Assembly: GCF_021596945.1 (NCBI RefSeq)
Contig: NZ_CP063779.1
Location: 4,686,001 to 4,750,000, forward strand
Source of the DNA: Mongoliitalea daihaiensis
GTDB taxonomy: Bacteria > Bacteroidota > Bacteroidia > Cytophagales > Cyclobacteriaceae
Direction of reading: 5' to 3'
DNA: 64,000 nucleotides
The translations under genes were made by a program, and so were the position numbers. This document shows, one piece after another, positions 1-9,008 of the stretch; the first letter of the stretch is position 1; the number at the start of each line of letters is the position of its first letter. The notes under the pieces were generated by a model. That model worked only from the letters and a program-made list of their open reading frames with translations. It was not told where the DNA came from and did no database searches.

Positions 1-1970
1 TGCTTGGTTTCTGCTAATTCATTTTTAATATCTTCATAATAGCGAGCAGTGTGCTCTTCTATACTAAAACTTTCAACATGCTGATCTTCAATCAATTCTT
101 TTTGTATACTAAACAAAACTATAGCTACATCTTGCGAAGATTGGTCTGATGCTAAAAATGGTTTGACTAGAATATTTACCAATTGATTGGTACCATCAAT
201 TCTAGTATTTACTTTATTTAATCTAATTTTCATATTCGTTTTCAATGCTTTCTTCAAAGAAGTAAAAGTCGCCATTGCGAGTTCTTGAGGAAGCATTTCC
301 AAGAGATTGAAATTAAAGATTTTTGGAAGTAGATATTTTTCAAAATCACCAGTTGAATGTAGAATTTCAAAGTTGGTATCTATCCATATTGCTGCTTCAT
401 GTCCAAACTCCTCAAGCAATGTTTGGTTAGTAAGTTCTATCAAGTTATTGATCTTGAAAGTTCTTTTATGTGTTGCACTTAGATTAAGGTTTGTAATTTG
501 CCGTTCTAATCCAGGAGTGCTGTAGGTTGTGTTTCTTAAATTCTGCACCACTTCTGTACTTTTAAAAATTTTCCATTTCTTATCATGCTCTAAAAATGAT
601 TTTTTCAAGTCTCCCAAGCTTTCACTTGGTCCTAAAAACAAATAACCACCACTATTGAGACAAAAATGGAGGGAAGATAATATTTTCTTTTGCAAAATCG
701 GATTAAGATAAATTAGCAGATTTCTGCAGCTTATCAAATCTATTTTCCCATAAGGCGGTTGCTTGACAATATCATGTTCGGCAAAGATTATCATTTTCCG
801 AACGTTATCTCTGATTTTAAATTTTTTATCTTGTTTTAAAAAGTATTTTTCGAGTCTTTCTTTAGATACTTCTTTCGAAATGCTTTCTGGGTAAACTCCT
901 TTTGAAGCATGTTGAATTGCTAACTTATCAATATCACTAGCGAAAATTTTGACTTCTAAGTTTTTTTGCATTGATGTGAGCAACTCATGTATAAGAATAG
1001 CAAAAGAATATGCTTCTTCACCAGTGGCACAGCCTACTACCCAAACTTTCAGAGTGTCCACTTGTAATTTATCTTCAATAATATTTTTAAGTACTTTTTC
1101 TTTTATGATTTCAAAAGCTTCGCTGTCTCGAAAAAATTTAGTGACGCTTATCAAAAACTCTTTTGCTAGAATATCGATTTCAGAAGAATTTGATTTGAGA
1201 AAATCTGTGTAATCTTTTAAACTAGTGAAATTATTTTTCGCCATTCTCGCGAGTACTCTTCTTAAAATGGTGGGTTTCTTATACTCAAAAAAGTCAAAAG
1301 GTGTATTCTCTTGAATAAGATTAAGAATATCAAACAATTCAGCTTCACTATTTTCTGAAATCTCTTGAAAGTTTTTTTCTATGGCCGTTTGTTTTAAATA
1401 AGAAAGTAGCGCTTCCGGAATCAATCCAGATGGACAGATGATATCTGCGTTTCCAGACTCGATGGCACTTTTCGGCATCGCATCAAATTTTGCACTTTCC
1501 GGATCCTGTACGATTACAATTCCCCCACTACGTCTGATAGCCGAAATACCTTTGGTACCATCCGACCCTGTACCAGACAGTATAACTGCAATACTTTTGT
1601 TCCCACAGTCATTTGCCAAAGAATCAAAAAATATATCAATTGCTGTATTAGGCTGCTTTGCATGACTTTTGGTAAGAAGTAATCTTCTATTTTTGATGAT
1701 CATATTCTTACCTCTTGGAATAAGGTAAATGCAATCAGGCCTTACAATCATATTATTTTCTGTAATGAAAATTTTCAAATTGCTGTGTTTAGCAAGTGTT
1801 TCTGCCATAAAACTTTCATGATCTGGAGAAAGGTGTTGGATAATCACATAGGCTAATCCTTCTCCTGAAGTATTATCAAAAATAGAATGAATAGCCTCCA
1901 TTCCTCCAGCAGAAGCACCAATCGCTACTATAAACAAATCATTATTAGGGGGGATGGCATCATCATTCAT
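1..1970 (-). CDS. CheB-CheR fusion (methylesterase/methyltransferase, PAS), partial at left edge
   Basis: I translated this from the raw sequence; it starts with ATG at 1970 and stays open to base 1, about 656 residues. An N-terminal CheB methylesterase domain has the catalytic triad: Ser20 in GASAGG, His46 in IIQHLSPDH and Asp137 in GTGSDG. A CheR methyltransferase domain follows, with the SAM-binding motif GCATGEEAYS near residue 312 and DLISCRNLLIYL near 407. After about residue 490 comes a PAS-like stretch and the beginning of a charged helix. Fusions of this type usually continue into a coiled coil and often a histidine kinase, which would lie outside the window. The CheB part has no receiver domain. 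No other chemotaxis genes are visible, so it may serve a non-flagellar signalling pathway. Family assignment is firm; full length and output domain are unknown. Confidence 0.93.
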   Translation of the reverse strand, partial: MNDDAIPPNNDLFIVAIGASAGGMEAIHSIFDNTSGEGLAYVIIQHLSPDHESFMAETLAKHSNLKIFITENNMIVRPDCIYLIPRGKNMIIKNRRLLLTKSHAKQPNTAIDIFFDSLANDCGNKSIAVILSGTGSDGTKGISAIRRSGGIVIVQDPESAKFDAMPKSAIESGNADIICPSGLIPEALLSYLKQTAIEKNFQEISENSEAELFDILNLIQENTPFDFFEYKKPTILRRVLARMAKNNFTSLKDYTDFLKSNSSEIDILAKEFLISVTKFFRDSEAFEIIKEKVLKNIIEDKLQVDTLKVWVVGCATGEEAYSFAILIHELLTSMQKNLEVKIFASDIDKLAIQHASKGVYPESISKEVSKERLEKYFLKQDKKFKIRDNVRKMIIFAEHDIVKQPPYGKIDLISCRNLLIYLNPILQKKILSSLHFCLNSGGYLFLGPSESLGDLKKSFLEHDKKWKIFKSTEVVQNLRNTTYSTPGLERQITNLNLSATHKRTFKINNLIELTNQTLLEEFGHEAAIWIDTNFEILHSTGDFEKYLLPKIFNFNLLEMLPQELAMATFTSLKKALKTNMKIRLNKVNTRIDGTNQLVNILVKPFLASDQSSQDVAIVLFSIQKELIEDQHVESFSIEEHTARYYEDIKNELAETK

Positions 1971-2325
1971 AGCTAAGGATAAAATAATTGTGAGCTAAAA
2001 AACAGATTATGAATCAAGTGAAAAAGTGATCAAGATTTTATTAAAAGTGTCTTGATATCAGCTTATTCCCTTGGTACAAGTAAATGTCAGAGAGCGTAAA
2101 TTGAAAAGATTTACTAAATGTAAGCTTAATTTCGACAATTACAACATTTAAGTTGTTTATTTTTAGCAAATTAGAAAACCAAAACCTATTGAATTTTAAT
2201 ATTAAGCCATTTTGAGGTAGTTATCTTAAAGGTTGTATCAACCAATTACATTCAACCCGTTAGTTTGGGAAAAATATTTTTCTGTTTTGTAGTTACGCGA
2301 ATCGATTTGAGCCACCTGATTAGAA
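1971..2325. other. Intergenic stretch without a recognisable gene
   Basis: AT-rich DNA upstream of the CheB-CheR gene. I see no open frame resembling a protein, no RNA gene and no strong hairpin. The promoter of the CheB-CheR gene presumably lies in the part next to 1970, but no clear TAnnTTTG element stands out. Confidence 0.5.
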
Positions 2326-2329
2326 TCTA

Positions 2330-2345
2330 CCTGTCGGTAGACAGG
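2330..2345 (-). repeat. Short hairpin CCTGTC-ggta-GACAGG
   Basis: A perfect 6-base stem with a four-base loop. It abuts the T-arm side of the tRNA-like sequence at 2346-2396 and takes the place where the T loop and acceptor 3' strand of a tRNA would be. There is no T-tract, so it is not a convincing terminator. It looks like part of the same composite repeat as the tRNA-like sequence. Confidence 0.6.
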
Positions 2346-2640
<295 letters not shown>

Positions 2641-2644
2641 AAAC

Positions 2645-2668
2645 AAAAAAAGCCTTAGAAGAAGGCTT
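2645..2668 (-). terminator. Rho-independent terminator of the tRNA-Val pair
   Basis: On the minus strand AAGCCTT, a five-base loop and AAGGCTT are followed by a run of T. It lies 3 bases after the end of the second tRNA-Val and immediately before the GIY-YIG start. Confidence 0.85.
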
Positions 2669-2671
2669 GTG

Positions 2672-2746
2672 TGGGAGTTGAGGGATTCGAACCCCCGACC
2701 CTCTGCTTGTAAGGCAGATGCTCTGAACCAGCTGAGCTAAACTCCC
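2672..2746 (-). tRNA. tRNA-Val (UAC), second copy
   Basis: The 75-base minus-strand sequence folds as a standard cloverleaf: acceptor GGGAGTT/AACTCCC, D arm GCTC/GAGC, anticodon arm TCTGC/GCAGA with loop CTTACAA, T arm GGGGG/CCCTC around TTCGAAT, and discriminator A. T33 precedes TAC, giving anticodon UAC, which reads valine codons. CCA is not encoded. It is nearly identical to the copy at 2778-2852; the D loop differs at one base. Confidence 0.95.
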
Positions 2747-2777
2747 AATAAAATAAATCTGTAAACGTACATTAATG

Positions 2778-2852
2778 TGGGAGTTGAGGGATTCGAACCC
2801 CCGACCCTCTGCTTGTAAGGCAGATGCTCTGAACCAACTGAGCTAAACTCCC
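2778..2852 (-). tRNA. tRNA-Val (UAC), first copy
   Basis: Same 75-base cloverleaf and anticodon UAC as the copy at 2672-2746, with AACTGG rather than AGCTGG on the plus-strand complement of the D loop region. The 31-base gap and shared terminator at 2645-2668 indicate one tandem transcript. Confidence 0.95.
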
Positions 2853-2970
2853 GTCTACATTCGATCATCAAATGGAATGCAAATGTAGCTGTATTTTCAT
2901 TTTCTGCAAACTAGTACTTCAAAAAAAGAGAAGTAAATTAGACAACATGCTGAGAATGAATTTAATATTT

Positions 2971-4515
2971 TTAAATATCAAATTTAATCCCCTGTGCAAG
3001 CGGCAAAGATTCGCTGTAATTGATCGTATTGGTTTGACGACGCATATACGCTTTCCAGGAATCTGACCCTGATTCACGACCGCCACCTGTCTCCTTTTCT
3101 CCACCGAAAGCCCCACCAATCTCAGCGCCAGATGTACCGATATTAACATTGGCAATCCCACAATCCGAACCGGCAGCAGATAAAAACGCCTCAGCTTCGC
3201 GCATGTTCAAGGTCATAATGGAGGAGGATAATCCTTGTGGAACCCCGTTTTGCATCGCGATCGCCTCATCCAAGGTTTTATACTTCATCAAATATAAAAT
3301 AGGAGCAAAAGTCTCGTCTTGTACCATTTGGTAATGATTTTCAGCTTCTATAATGCAAGGTTTCACATAGCAACCCGATTCATACCCCTCACCTTCCAAT
3401 ACCCCTCCAGCAACCAACTCTTTCCCTCCTTCTTCTATAACTTTTTTAATAGCATTCAAGTACGCATTGACAGCATCTGTGTCAATCAACGGGCCTACAT
3501 GATTTTTTTCATCCAAAGGATTCCCAATGACTAACTTTGAATACGCAGCCTGTAATCGCTCTTTTACCGTATCATATACAGAATCATGCACGATCAAACG
3601 TCTAGTGGTAGTACATCTTTGGCCAGCAGTACCTACTGCCCCAAATAAGGCCCCACGGATAGCTATATCCAAATCTGCTTGCTCACTCACAATAATGGCA
3701 TTGTTACCACCTAGCTCCAACAGCGTACGACCCAATCGTGCCGCAACTGCCTGACCTACAATTTTTCCCATTCGTACCGAACCGGTTGCTGAAATCAAAG
3801 GTATTCGTGGGTCTGTGGTCATCATCTCTCCAACTCTATAATCCCCCATAATCAGTCCCGAAAGGCCTTCAGGTAAATTATTATCTTTGAAAACTTTTGT
3901 CACTATATGTTGACAAGCTATTCCTGAAATAGGAGCCTTTTCGGAAGGTTTCCAAATGCACACATCCCCACAAACCCAAGCAATCATACTATTCCAGGAC
4001 CAAACGGCAACTGGAAAATTAAAAGCCGAGATGATTCCCACTACTCCGATCGGGTGCCACTGTTCATACATGCGATGGCCTGGGCGCTCTGAATGCATGG
4101 TCAAACCATACAATTGTCGGGATAAACCAACCGCAAAATCACAAATATCAATCATCTCCTGTACTTCACCCAACCCCTCCTGATAGGATTTCCCCATTTC
4201 ATAGGAAACCAATTTCCCTAAATCATCTTTCACTTCTCGTAGTGCATTTCCAATTTGCCGTACGATTTCCCCTCTTTGAGGCGCTGGCATCAATCTCCAA
4301 GATTGGTATGCTTCCACTGCTTTGGACACTACCTGTTGGTAACCCTCTGCATCTGTAGCTTGAACACGAGCGATCACCGAACCATCTACGGGTGAAATAG
4401 AAGAAAAATATTCCCCCGAACTGCTTAACCAAGAATTCCCTGTAGACGTACCCTTATTTTCCGCAGAAACTCCTAGACGCTGCAAGACTTCTTTGATTCC
4501 GAATTGATTGGACAT
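2971..4515 (-). CDS. Aldehyde dehydrogenase, ALDH7 (alpha-aminoadipic semialdehyde dehydrogenase-like)
   Basis: A 514-residue NAD-dependent aldehyde dehydrogenase. The catalytic Glu is in LELGGNN near residue 265 and the catalytic Cys in GTAGQRCTTTRR near residue 299; the NAD-binding segment WKPSEKAP is near 190. The C-terminal GGAFGGEKETGGGRESGSDSW (key residues G, E, S) and overall layout are those of the ALDH7 (antiquitin) group, whose members oxidise alpha-aminoadipic semialdehyde in lysine breakdown; family knowledge alone cannot fix the substrate here. ATG at 4515 fits the family N terminus and length. It stands alone, with the DUF4421 gene 70 bases upstream on the same strand, so the two may be co-transcribed. 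It is complete. Confidence 0.9.
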   Translation of the reverse strand: MSNQFGIKEVLQRLGVSAENKGTSTGNSWLSSSGEYFSSISPVDGSVIARVQATDAEGYQQVVSKAVEAYQSWRLMPAPQRGEIVRQIGNALREVKDDLGKLVSYEMGKSYQEGLGEVQEMIDICDFAVGLSRQLYGLTMHSERPGHRMYEQWHPIGVVGIISAFNFPVAVWSWNSMIAWVCGDVCIWKPSEKAPISGIACQHIVTKVFKDNNLPEGLSGLIMGDYRVGEMMTTDPRIPLISATGSVRMGKIVGQAVAARLGRTLLELGGNNAIIVSEQADLDIAIRGALFGAVGTAGQRCTTTRRLIVHDSVYDTVKERLQAAYSKLVIGNPLDEKNHVGPLIDTDAVNAYLNAIKKVIEEGGKELVAGGVLEGEGYESGCYVKPCIIEAENHYQMVQDETFAPILYLMKYKTLDEAIAMQNGVPQGLSSSIMTLNMREAEAFLSAAGSDCGIANVNIGTSGAEIGGAFGGEKETGGGRESGSDSWKAYMRRQTNTINYSESLPLAQGIKFDI

Positions 4516-4585
4516 GATTTTTGGATTTATTGTTTGAATCTGTCGTAAAGCTAAAGAATAAAAAAAATTATGATACCAAAATTGA

Positions 4586-5608
4586 TCACTTTTTCAATCG
4601 TTCAATTATTTTTCGGGGACTAACAGCATCTAATTTGGAGCGTAGCTTTGGTCCTGGCATTATTCGATACACAAAATTTAATCGATAATTACCTACCAAA
4701 AATGTGCTTTCCATGTCATTGAGTGCTTGATTTCTTACTCTATTTTGAACATAGTTTGCATTGATAGACCATAGCCTAGAATTATATCCGACAAAACCTC
4801 TCCAAAAAAAATTAGGACTTAGTCCCCATTGCACTTCCCTCCCATTCTCCAAATCCATTGAAATCCGATTCACTGCAAGATTTGCTGAAACCATCCCCGT
4901 AAGAAAAAAATGTTTTGCAAATATCAAGGTGTGAACATATCCTACATTTGGTCCAAAATCGATGGAAGCGATACGGTCAAAGTTTCTAGATTCCAACAAT
5001 TCTGGTGAAGAGGGCAGAATCAATCCATCATTGGCAACCCTACTCCCATAGGCTTCTACCCCAACCACCAGTGAACCTGCTGATTTTTTTTGCCAAGCAC
5101 TTTGCAAGAAAGCCGCCTTTAATGACAGCTGTTCACCATTCAATAAGTACTGAACATTTACCCCAAGCTTGGTGACCTGCATTTCTGGTAAAACAAAAAT
5201 CACATCATTCCCCGCCCTTAAATCATCAAGTAAATAATAGCCTGTGTAAAATTGACCAAAAAAATCGATCACAAATTTATTAGGATACATGTGGGCCTGC
5301 AAGTCCAAATAACGTGTCTGCCCTGTACCCCTATCAGGATTCATAAACCCAAAACCATAAGCCAAATTGAGTGTAAAATCATCGTAAGTGATCCCAACCC
5401 CTAAATTTAAAGTACTATTAGGTTCAAAGCGGTATGATTGATTGGTCAATTGATCCCTTACTAAAAGAGAAGTGTATTTCCTGGATGTATAAAATCGAGT
5501 AGTTAATTGGTCTCGATAATTTTCAAAATAAGTGGTATCAGCTTGAAACTGCGCATGTATGTCAGTAAAGATAAGAAAAAACAAAATGCTCAAAAGAGAC
5601 CTTTTCAT
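4586..5608 (-). CDS. DUF4421 family envelope protein
   Basis: 340 residues starting with a clear signal peptide (MKRSLLSILFFLIFTDIHAQ, cut after AQ). The mature part alternates short hydrophobic and polar stretches rich in aromatic residues (YDDFTLNLAYGFGFMN, LDLQAHMYPNKFVIDFFGQF), the pattern of an outer-membrane beta-barrel. This resembles the DUF4421 family found in Bacteroidota, of unknown function. A promoter-like TATCTTTG at 5754-5761 would give it a leader of about 145 bases. The gene is followed 70 bases later by the aldehyde dehydrogenase in the same direction. I infer an outer-membrane or periplasmic location; nothing in the sequence shows a ligand. Confidence 0.75.
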   Translation of the reverse strand: MKRSLLSILFFLIFTDIHAQFQADTTYFENYRDQLTTRFYTSRKYTSLLVRDQLTNQSYRFEPNSTLNLGVGITYDDFTLNLAYGFGFMNPDRGTGQTRYLDLQAHMYPNKFVIDFFGQFYTGYYLLDDLRAGNDVIFVLPEMQVTKLGVNVQYLLNGEQLSLKAAFLQSAWQKKSAGSLVVGVEAYGSRVANDGLILPSSPELLESRNFDRIASIDFGPNVGYVHTLIFAKHFFLTGMVSANLAVNRISMDLENGREVQWGLSPNFFWRGFVGYNSRLWSINANYVQNRVRNQALNDMESTFLVGNYRLNFVYRIMPGPKLRSKLDAVSPRKIIERLKK

Positions 5609-6144
5609 CAGGCTAATAAATTTCGGGACTATTACTAAAAGTTAAATAAATCCCTATAAGTTCAAGGAAGGTTAGAAAAAATACATTCTCACAATAACCT
5701 TCATTAATAATCTCTAAAAACAACAGCAGAAAAAGTTGCTTAATCACCCGTTGCAAAGATAAGAAAAATTAAATCTGAATAGCAAATAAACCATCATGGT
5801 ATTTTTTGATTTTTTAACAAAAAAGTAACATCGGTAAAGTTAGTCAGAATCAAAAAGTGCCTTCTTCATGAAAAACAAAGGTTTGCACAAGTTTATTTAT
5901 GGTTATTCTAAATACACGAGAGTTTCTTAATCAAATAGTAAAACTACCACCTTAATCAATTGAGACTATCATTAATAGTCAGTATATTAGGTCCTCTTTC
6001 GACTAGTTTCCATTCTTGGCACCTATTCTACTTTCACATTCTCTTTTTCAATGGAAAATAGACAAGTTGAGATAATATAATTTTTCTTAAAATAATACAA
6101 TACATAAAGCTCAATATCTCAACAAGAATTAACTGAAAGAATAC
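5609..6144. other. Gene-free region of about 0.5 kb
   Basis: AT-rich, with no frame of protein character on either strand. It contains the promoter-like element at 5754-5785 for the DUF4421 gene. The remaining 350 bases next to the aminotransferase terminator hold nothing I can name; a small RNA cannot be excluded. Confidence 0.5.
5754..5785 (-). promoter_or_regulatory. Bacteroidota-type promoter for the DUF4421 gene
   Basis: On the minus strand TTG (complement of 5783-5785) is followed after 21 bases by TATCTTTG (complement of 5754-5761), a match to the TTG / TAnnTTTG consensus. The spacing is slightly long. It faces the start at 5608. Confidence 0.45.
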
Positions 6145-6197
6145 AATAAAAAAACAAACCCCGCAGTGTTGACAAGAAAATCGTCAATACTGCAGGG
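6145..6197 (-). terminator. Rho-independent terminator of the aminotransferase gene
   Basis: On the minus strand CCCTGCAGTATTGAC and GTCAACACTGCGGGG form a long stem with two G-T pairs and a nine-base loop, followed by a T-rich tract. It begins 26 bases after the aminotransferase stop. Confidence 0.85.
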
Positions 6198-6222
6198 AAT
6201 GAAAGTGATATGTAATGGCTTC

Positions 6223-7425
6223 TTAGGAAAGTTCTTTCAAAGCTTTGGCAATTCTGTCCAATGCCTCTGTCAAATCTGCCTCAGAAGCTGCATATGAAAG
6301 ACGCACACACGTGGGAGCTCCAAATGCATCCCCAGTTACCAAAGAGACATTCGCTTTTTCGAGCAAGTAAATACAGAAGTCATCTGCATTGTTCACAGAG
6401 AATTCACCTGCTTTTTTACCAAAAAAGAAGCTGACGTCTGGGAAAAAATAAAATGCACCTTCTGGAATATGCGTTTCAATTCCGGGAATGGCTCGTAATT
6501 TTTCTAAAACTAATTCTCTTCTTTTCAAATATGCTTTTTCCATATCCTGAGAAGGAGTTTGATCTCCCGCAATAGCTGCCAAAGCGGCACGCTGTGCAAT
6601 GCCAGTACCTCCACTGGTAAACTGACCTTGCATTTTTTCACAGGCTTTGGCAATAAATAATGGAGCACAGATATAGCCTACTCTCCATCCGGTCATGGCG
6701 TATCCTTTGGAAAATCCATTGACTGTGATGGTGCGTTCAAACATTCCTGGCAAAGAACCGATACTAAAATGTTCCCCTGTAAAATTTATCAACTCATAAA
6801 TCTCATCTGCAATCACATAAATATCCTTTCTTTGTTGGATTACATGTGCAATAGCTACCAGTTCTTCTTTGCTAAAGACTGAACCTGTCGGATTACATGG
6901 AGAAGAATAAATCACTGCTTTGGTACGATCTGTGATAGCTGCTTCCAATTGTTGCGCTGTGGCTTTAAAGTTATTCTCTATCCCTCCTTCGATCAACACA
7001 GGTACTCCACCTGCAAGTTTGATAATTTCGGCATAGCTGACCCAGTAAGGTGAGAATATCACCACCTCGTCCCCTTCGTTAAGCATACACATAAATACAT
7101 TAGCAATGCTATGCTTTGCTCCTGTGGAAACTACAATGTTTTCAGCTTTAGCTTCTGCGATATTATTTTGATCTCTCAATTTTTTAGCAATGGCTTCTCT
7201 TAAATCTTGATAACCTGCTACTGGAGGATATGCGAAGTACTTCCCTTCATCGATGGCATTCTTAGCGGCCTGCTGTATATGTAAGGGGGTTTTGAAATCT
7301 GGCTCTCCCAAACTTAAACTGATGATATCAATTCCTTGGGATTTTAACTCACGCGCTTTCTTAGCCATGGCCAATGTGGCCGATTCTTCCATCTGATTGA
7401 TGCGGTCTGATAGGATTGAATTCAT
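6223..7425 (-). CDS. Class I/II aminotransferase (aspartate aminotransferase-like)
   Basis: 400 residues from ATG at 7425; an upstream TTG at 7452 would add nine residues unlike the family. It is a PLP-dependent fold-type I enzyme: SLGEPDF near residue 38, the PLP-contact segment SSPCNPTGSV, DEIYELI, and the Schiff-base Lys in NGFSKGYAMTGWRVGY near residue 237. This pattern is that of the AspC subgroup I-gamma, which exchanges amino groups between aspartate and 2-oxoglutarate; some members also act on prephenate or aromatic amino acids. Length is typical. It stands alone with its own terminator and is divergent from the secreted protein gene at 7559. Confidence 0.88.
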   Translation of the reverse strand: MNSILSDRINQMEESATLAMAKKARELKSQGIDIISLSLGEPDFKTPLHIQQAAKNAIDEGKYFAYPPVAGYQDLREAIAKKLRDQNNIAEAKAENIVVSTGAKHSIANVFMCMLNEGDEVVIFSPYWVSYAEIIKLAGGVPVLIEGGIENNFKATAQQLEAAITDRTKAVIYSSPCNPTGSVFSKEELVAIAHVIQQRKDIYVIADEIYELINFTGEHFSIGSLPGMFERTITVNGFSKGYAMTGWRVGYICAPLFIAKACEKMQGQFTSGGTGIAQRAALAAIAGDQTPSQDMEKAYLKRRELVLEKLRAIPGIETHIPEGAFYFFPDVSFFFGKKAGEFSVNNADDFCIYLLEKANVSLVTGDAFGAPTCVRLSYAASEADLTEALDRIAKALKELS

Positions 7426-7558
7426 TTTTGGTTGTTTATTTTTATGGCTCAAAATTAAGGATTAAGCGGATTAATTCTAAACTTACATGGGATTTGATGA
7501 ATGCTTATTACATTTATATCGAAAATAATTTTAATCGCTTGGCGTTAGTACAATAGCT

Positions 7559-8416
7559 ATGCAAAAATTCTTGCTATTAACACTGGTATTTATATTCCTT
7601 GCTTCTGCTAGTTTTGGACAACGAAAGAAAAAAAAGGAAGCGGAAGTTAGTGACCCAGATTCGACGGGGGTAATTTCTGACAGATTATTACCGACCACTC
7701 TTCCTCTGCTTTTATTTGAAGACGAGGAAAAAAAAGAAAAAGATCGTAGCGAAAAAAAGAAAGTCAAAAAAAATATATTTTATGGCGAACGTACCACTAA
7801 AGCTCGAACCAAGCAGGTATTTCGAAATCAAATATTTTGGGAGTTTTTTCACATCGTTAACGTCAAACGAGAAGCAGACCCTTACATCAGGGATGTATAT
7901 TGGTTTGATCGCTCCGAAAAAATCGTCCGAAAAGAAAAATGGGATCCATCTAAAGGCCAACTTTTACATGGGCCTTATGAAAAATACATTGATGAAACTC
8001 TCGTAGAAAGTGGACATTATTACTTTGGTACCAGACATGGTACTTGGATGTTTTTTGATGGTAAAAGTATTTTAACAGATAAACTCCATTTCTCTGAAGG
8101 TTGGCCTAAAGACTCAAGAATCTCCTACTATGACCGAGAAACAAATCAAATAGAGAAACTCATTCCTATAGAATATGAGCTAGCAGAAGGAAATTTTTTC
8201 CATTTTCATGAAAGTGGTCAAGTTGCTGTTACAGGTGAGTACAGATATGGAGAAAAGGTCGGCTTATGGACAGAGTATTGGGATCAAAACTCAAAAACTG
8301 TTCGAAAAAGAGAAATTCAATACCAAGAGCAACCATTTACAAAAAACTTCAGACCCTTTATTCGAGCCGAATGGGATAAAGACGGAAATTTGATTTATAG
8401 AAGACAAGGAACTTGA
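7559..8416 (+). CDS. Secreted protein with MORN/YwqK-like repeats
   Basis: 285 residues with a signal peptide (MQKFLLLTLVFIFLASASFGQ). The next 60 residues are very Lys/Glu-rich (RKKKKEAE, EEKKEKDRSEKKKVKK), probably disordered. The C-terminal half has recurring units such as LLHGPYEKYIDETLVESGHYY and GKVGLW-like segments (GQVAVTGEYRYGEKVGLWTEYW), the pattern of MORN or YwqK-type antitoxin repeats that are common in secreted Bacteroidota proteins. No catalytic motif is visible. Location is periplasm or cell surface by inference. It is close to, and co-directional with, the MarR gene 72 bases downstream, but that gene has its own promoter-like element. Confidence 0.6.
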   Translation: MQKFLLLTLVFIFLASASFGQRKKKKEAEVSDPDSTGVISDRLLPTTLPLLLFEDEEKKEKDRSEKKKVKKNIFYGERTTKARTKQVFRNQIFWEFFHIVNVKREADPYIRDVYWFDRSEKIVRKEKWDPSKGQLLHGPYEKYIDETLVESGHYYFGTRHGTWMFFDGKSILTDKLHFSEGWPKDSRISYYDRETNQIEKLIPIEYELAEGNFFHFHESGQVAVTGEYRYGEKVGLWTEYWDQNSKTVRKREIQYQEQPFTKNFRPFIRAEWDKDGNLIYRRQGT

Positions 8417-8463
8417 TGGCATGTAGAATCAAGGCATTGTTTTACGCATTGGAAAGAAATCCA

Positions 8464-8471
8464 TATATTTG
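8464..8471 (+). promoter_or_regulatory. -7 element of the MarR gene (TATATTTG)
   Basis: Perfect match to TAnnTTTG, 17 bases upstream of the ATG at 8489, which implies a very short leader. No TTG lies at the usual distance upstream. It overlaps the operator-like motif at 8469-8484. Confidence 0.5.
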
Positions 8472-8484
8472 TCACACTAATTAT
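8469..8484 (+). promoter_or_regulatory. Operator-like motif TTGTCACACTAATTAT before the MarR gene
   Basis: Differs at one base in sixteen from the motif at 8945-8960 before the ferredoxin reductase gene. It overlaps the -7 element and ends 4 bases before the MarR start codon, a position suited to autorepression. I infer that the MarR protein encoded here binds it. Confidence 0.55.
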
Positions 8485-8488
8485 TTGT

Positions 8489-8929
8489 ATGACACAGGAA
8501 CAATTCAGTAAGTACTCATTTCTTTTAGACCGAACTGCACGGAAAGTCAAACAGTATGCGCAGCAGAAGTTTAAGCTGGGAGAGTTTGGTATAACAGTAG
8601 ACCAATGGCTTGTCATGAAAAATTTAGATGAAAATGAATTGCTCAGCCAATCTGAATTAGCTCAACTTGTATTTAAAGACCAACCGACGCTCACAAGAAT
8701 TATAGACATCCTTTGTAAAAAATCCTACGTCACAAGAATTCCCCATCCCCATGATAGGCGTTCATTTCAATTAGTCTTGACAGAAGACGGAAAAACAAAA
8801 GTTGGGGAATTAAAGCCTCTTGTTTCAGGAATCCGTGAAATAGCATGGAAAAACTTAAACCATCAAGATTTTGAAGAGTTTAAACGTATCTTAAATACGA
8901 TTTACTCCAATCTAGAAGATAATCATTAA
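8489..8929 (+). CDS. MarR family transcriptional regulator
   Basis: 146 residues with the winged helix-turn-helix layout of MarR proteins: an N-terminal dimer helix, LLSQSELAQLVFKDQPTLTRIIDILCKKSYVTRI as recognition region (residues about 50-85) and the wing signature HPHDRRSFQLVLTEDGK (about 88-103). MarR proteins are dimers that usually repress a neighbouring gene and themselves, and leave DNA on ligand or oxidant binding; two Cys codons are visible only weakly (one in DILCKK), so redox sensing through Cys75 or so is possible but unproven. The motif before its own start recurs before the reductase gene 79 bases downstream, so I infer control of the FNR-ferredoxin pair. Confidence 0.9.
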   Translation: MTQEQFSKYSFLLDRTARKVKQYAQQKFKLGEFGITVDQWLVMKNLDENELLSQSELAQLVFKDQPTLTRIIDILCKKSYVTRIPHPHDRRSFQLVLTEDGKTKVGELKPLVSGIREIAWKNLNHQDFEEFKRILNTIYSNLEDNH

Positions 8930-8944
8930 AAATAGACAAAATAG

Positions 8945-8960
8945 TTGTTACACTAATTAT
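8945..8960 (+). promoter_or_regulatory. Operator-like motif TTGTTACACTAATTAT before the ferredoxin reductase gene
   Basis: 15 of 16 bases match the motif before the MarR gene. With the flanking bases it contains TAGT-N6-ACTA, a loose inverted repeat. It overlaps the -7 element at 8958-8965, where a bound repressor would block polymerase. Confidence 0.6.
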
Positions 8961-8965
8961 ATTTG
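8958..8965 (+). promoter_or_regulatory. -7 element of the ferredoxin reductase operon (TATATTTG)
   Basis: Perfect TAnnTTTG match 43 bases before the start at 9009. A TTG at the usual upstream distance is missing, which fits a promoter that needs or is limited by a regulator. Confidence 0.55.
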
Positions 8966-9008
8966 CACGAACAAATCAGCAAACAACTGGTTTAGAAAAA
9001 AAAACAAC

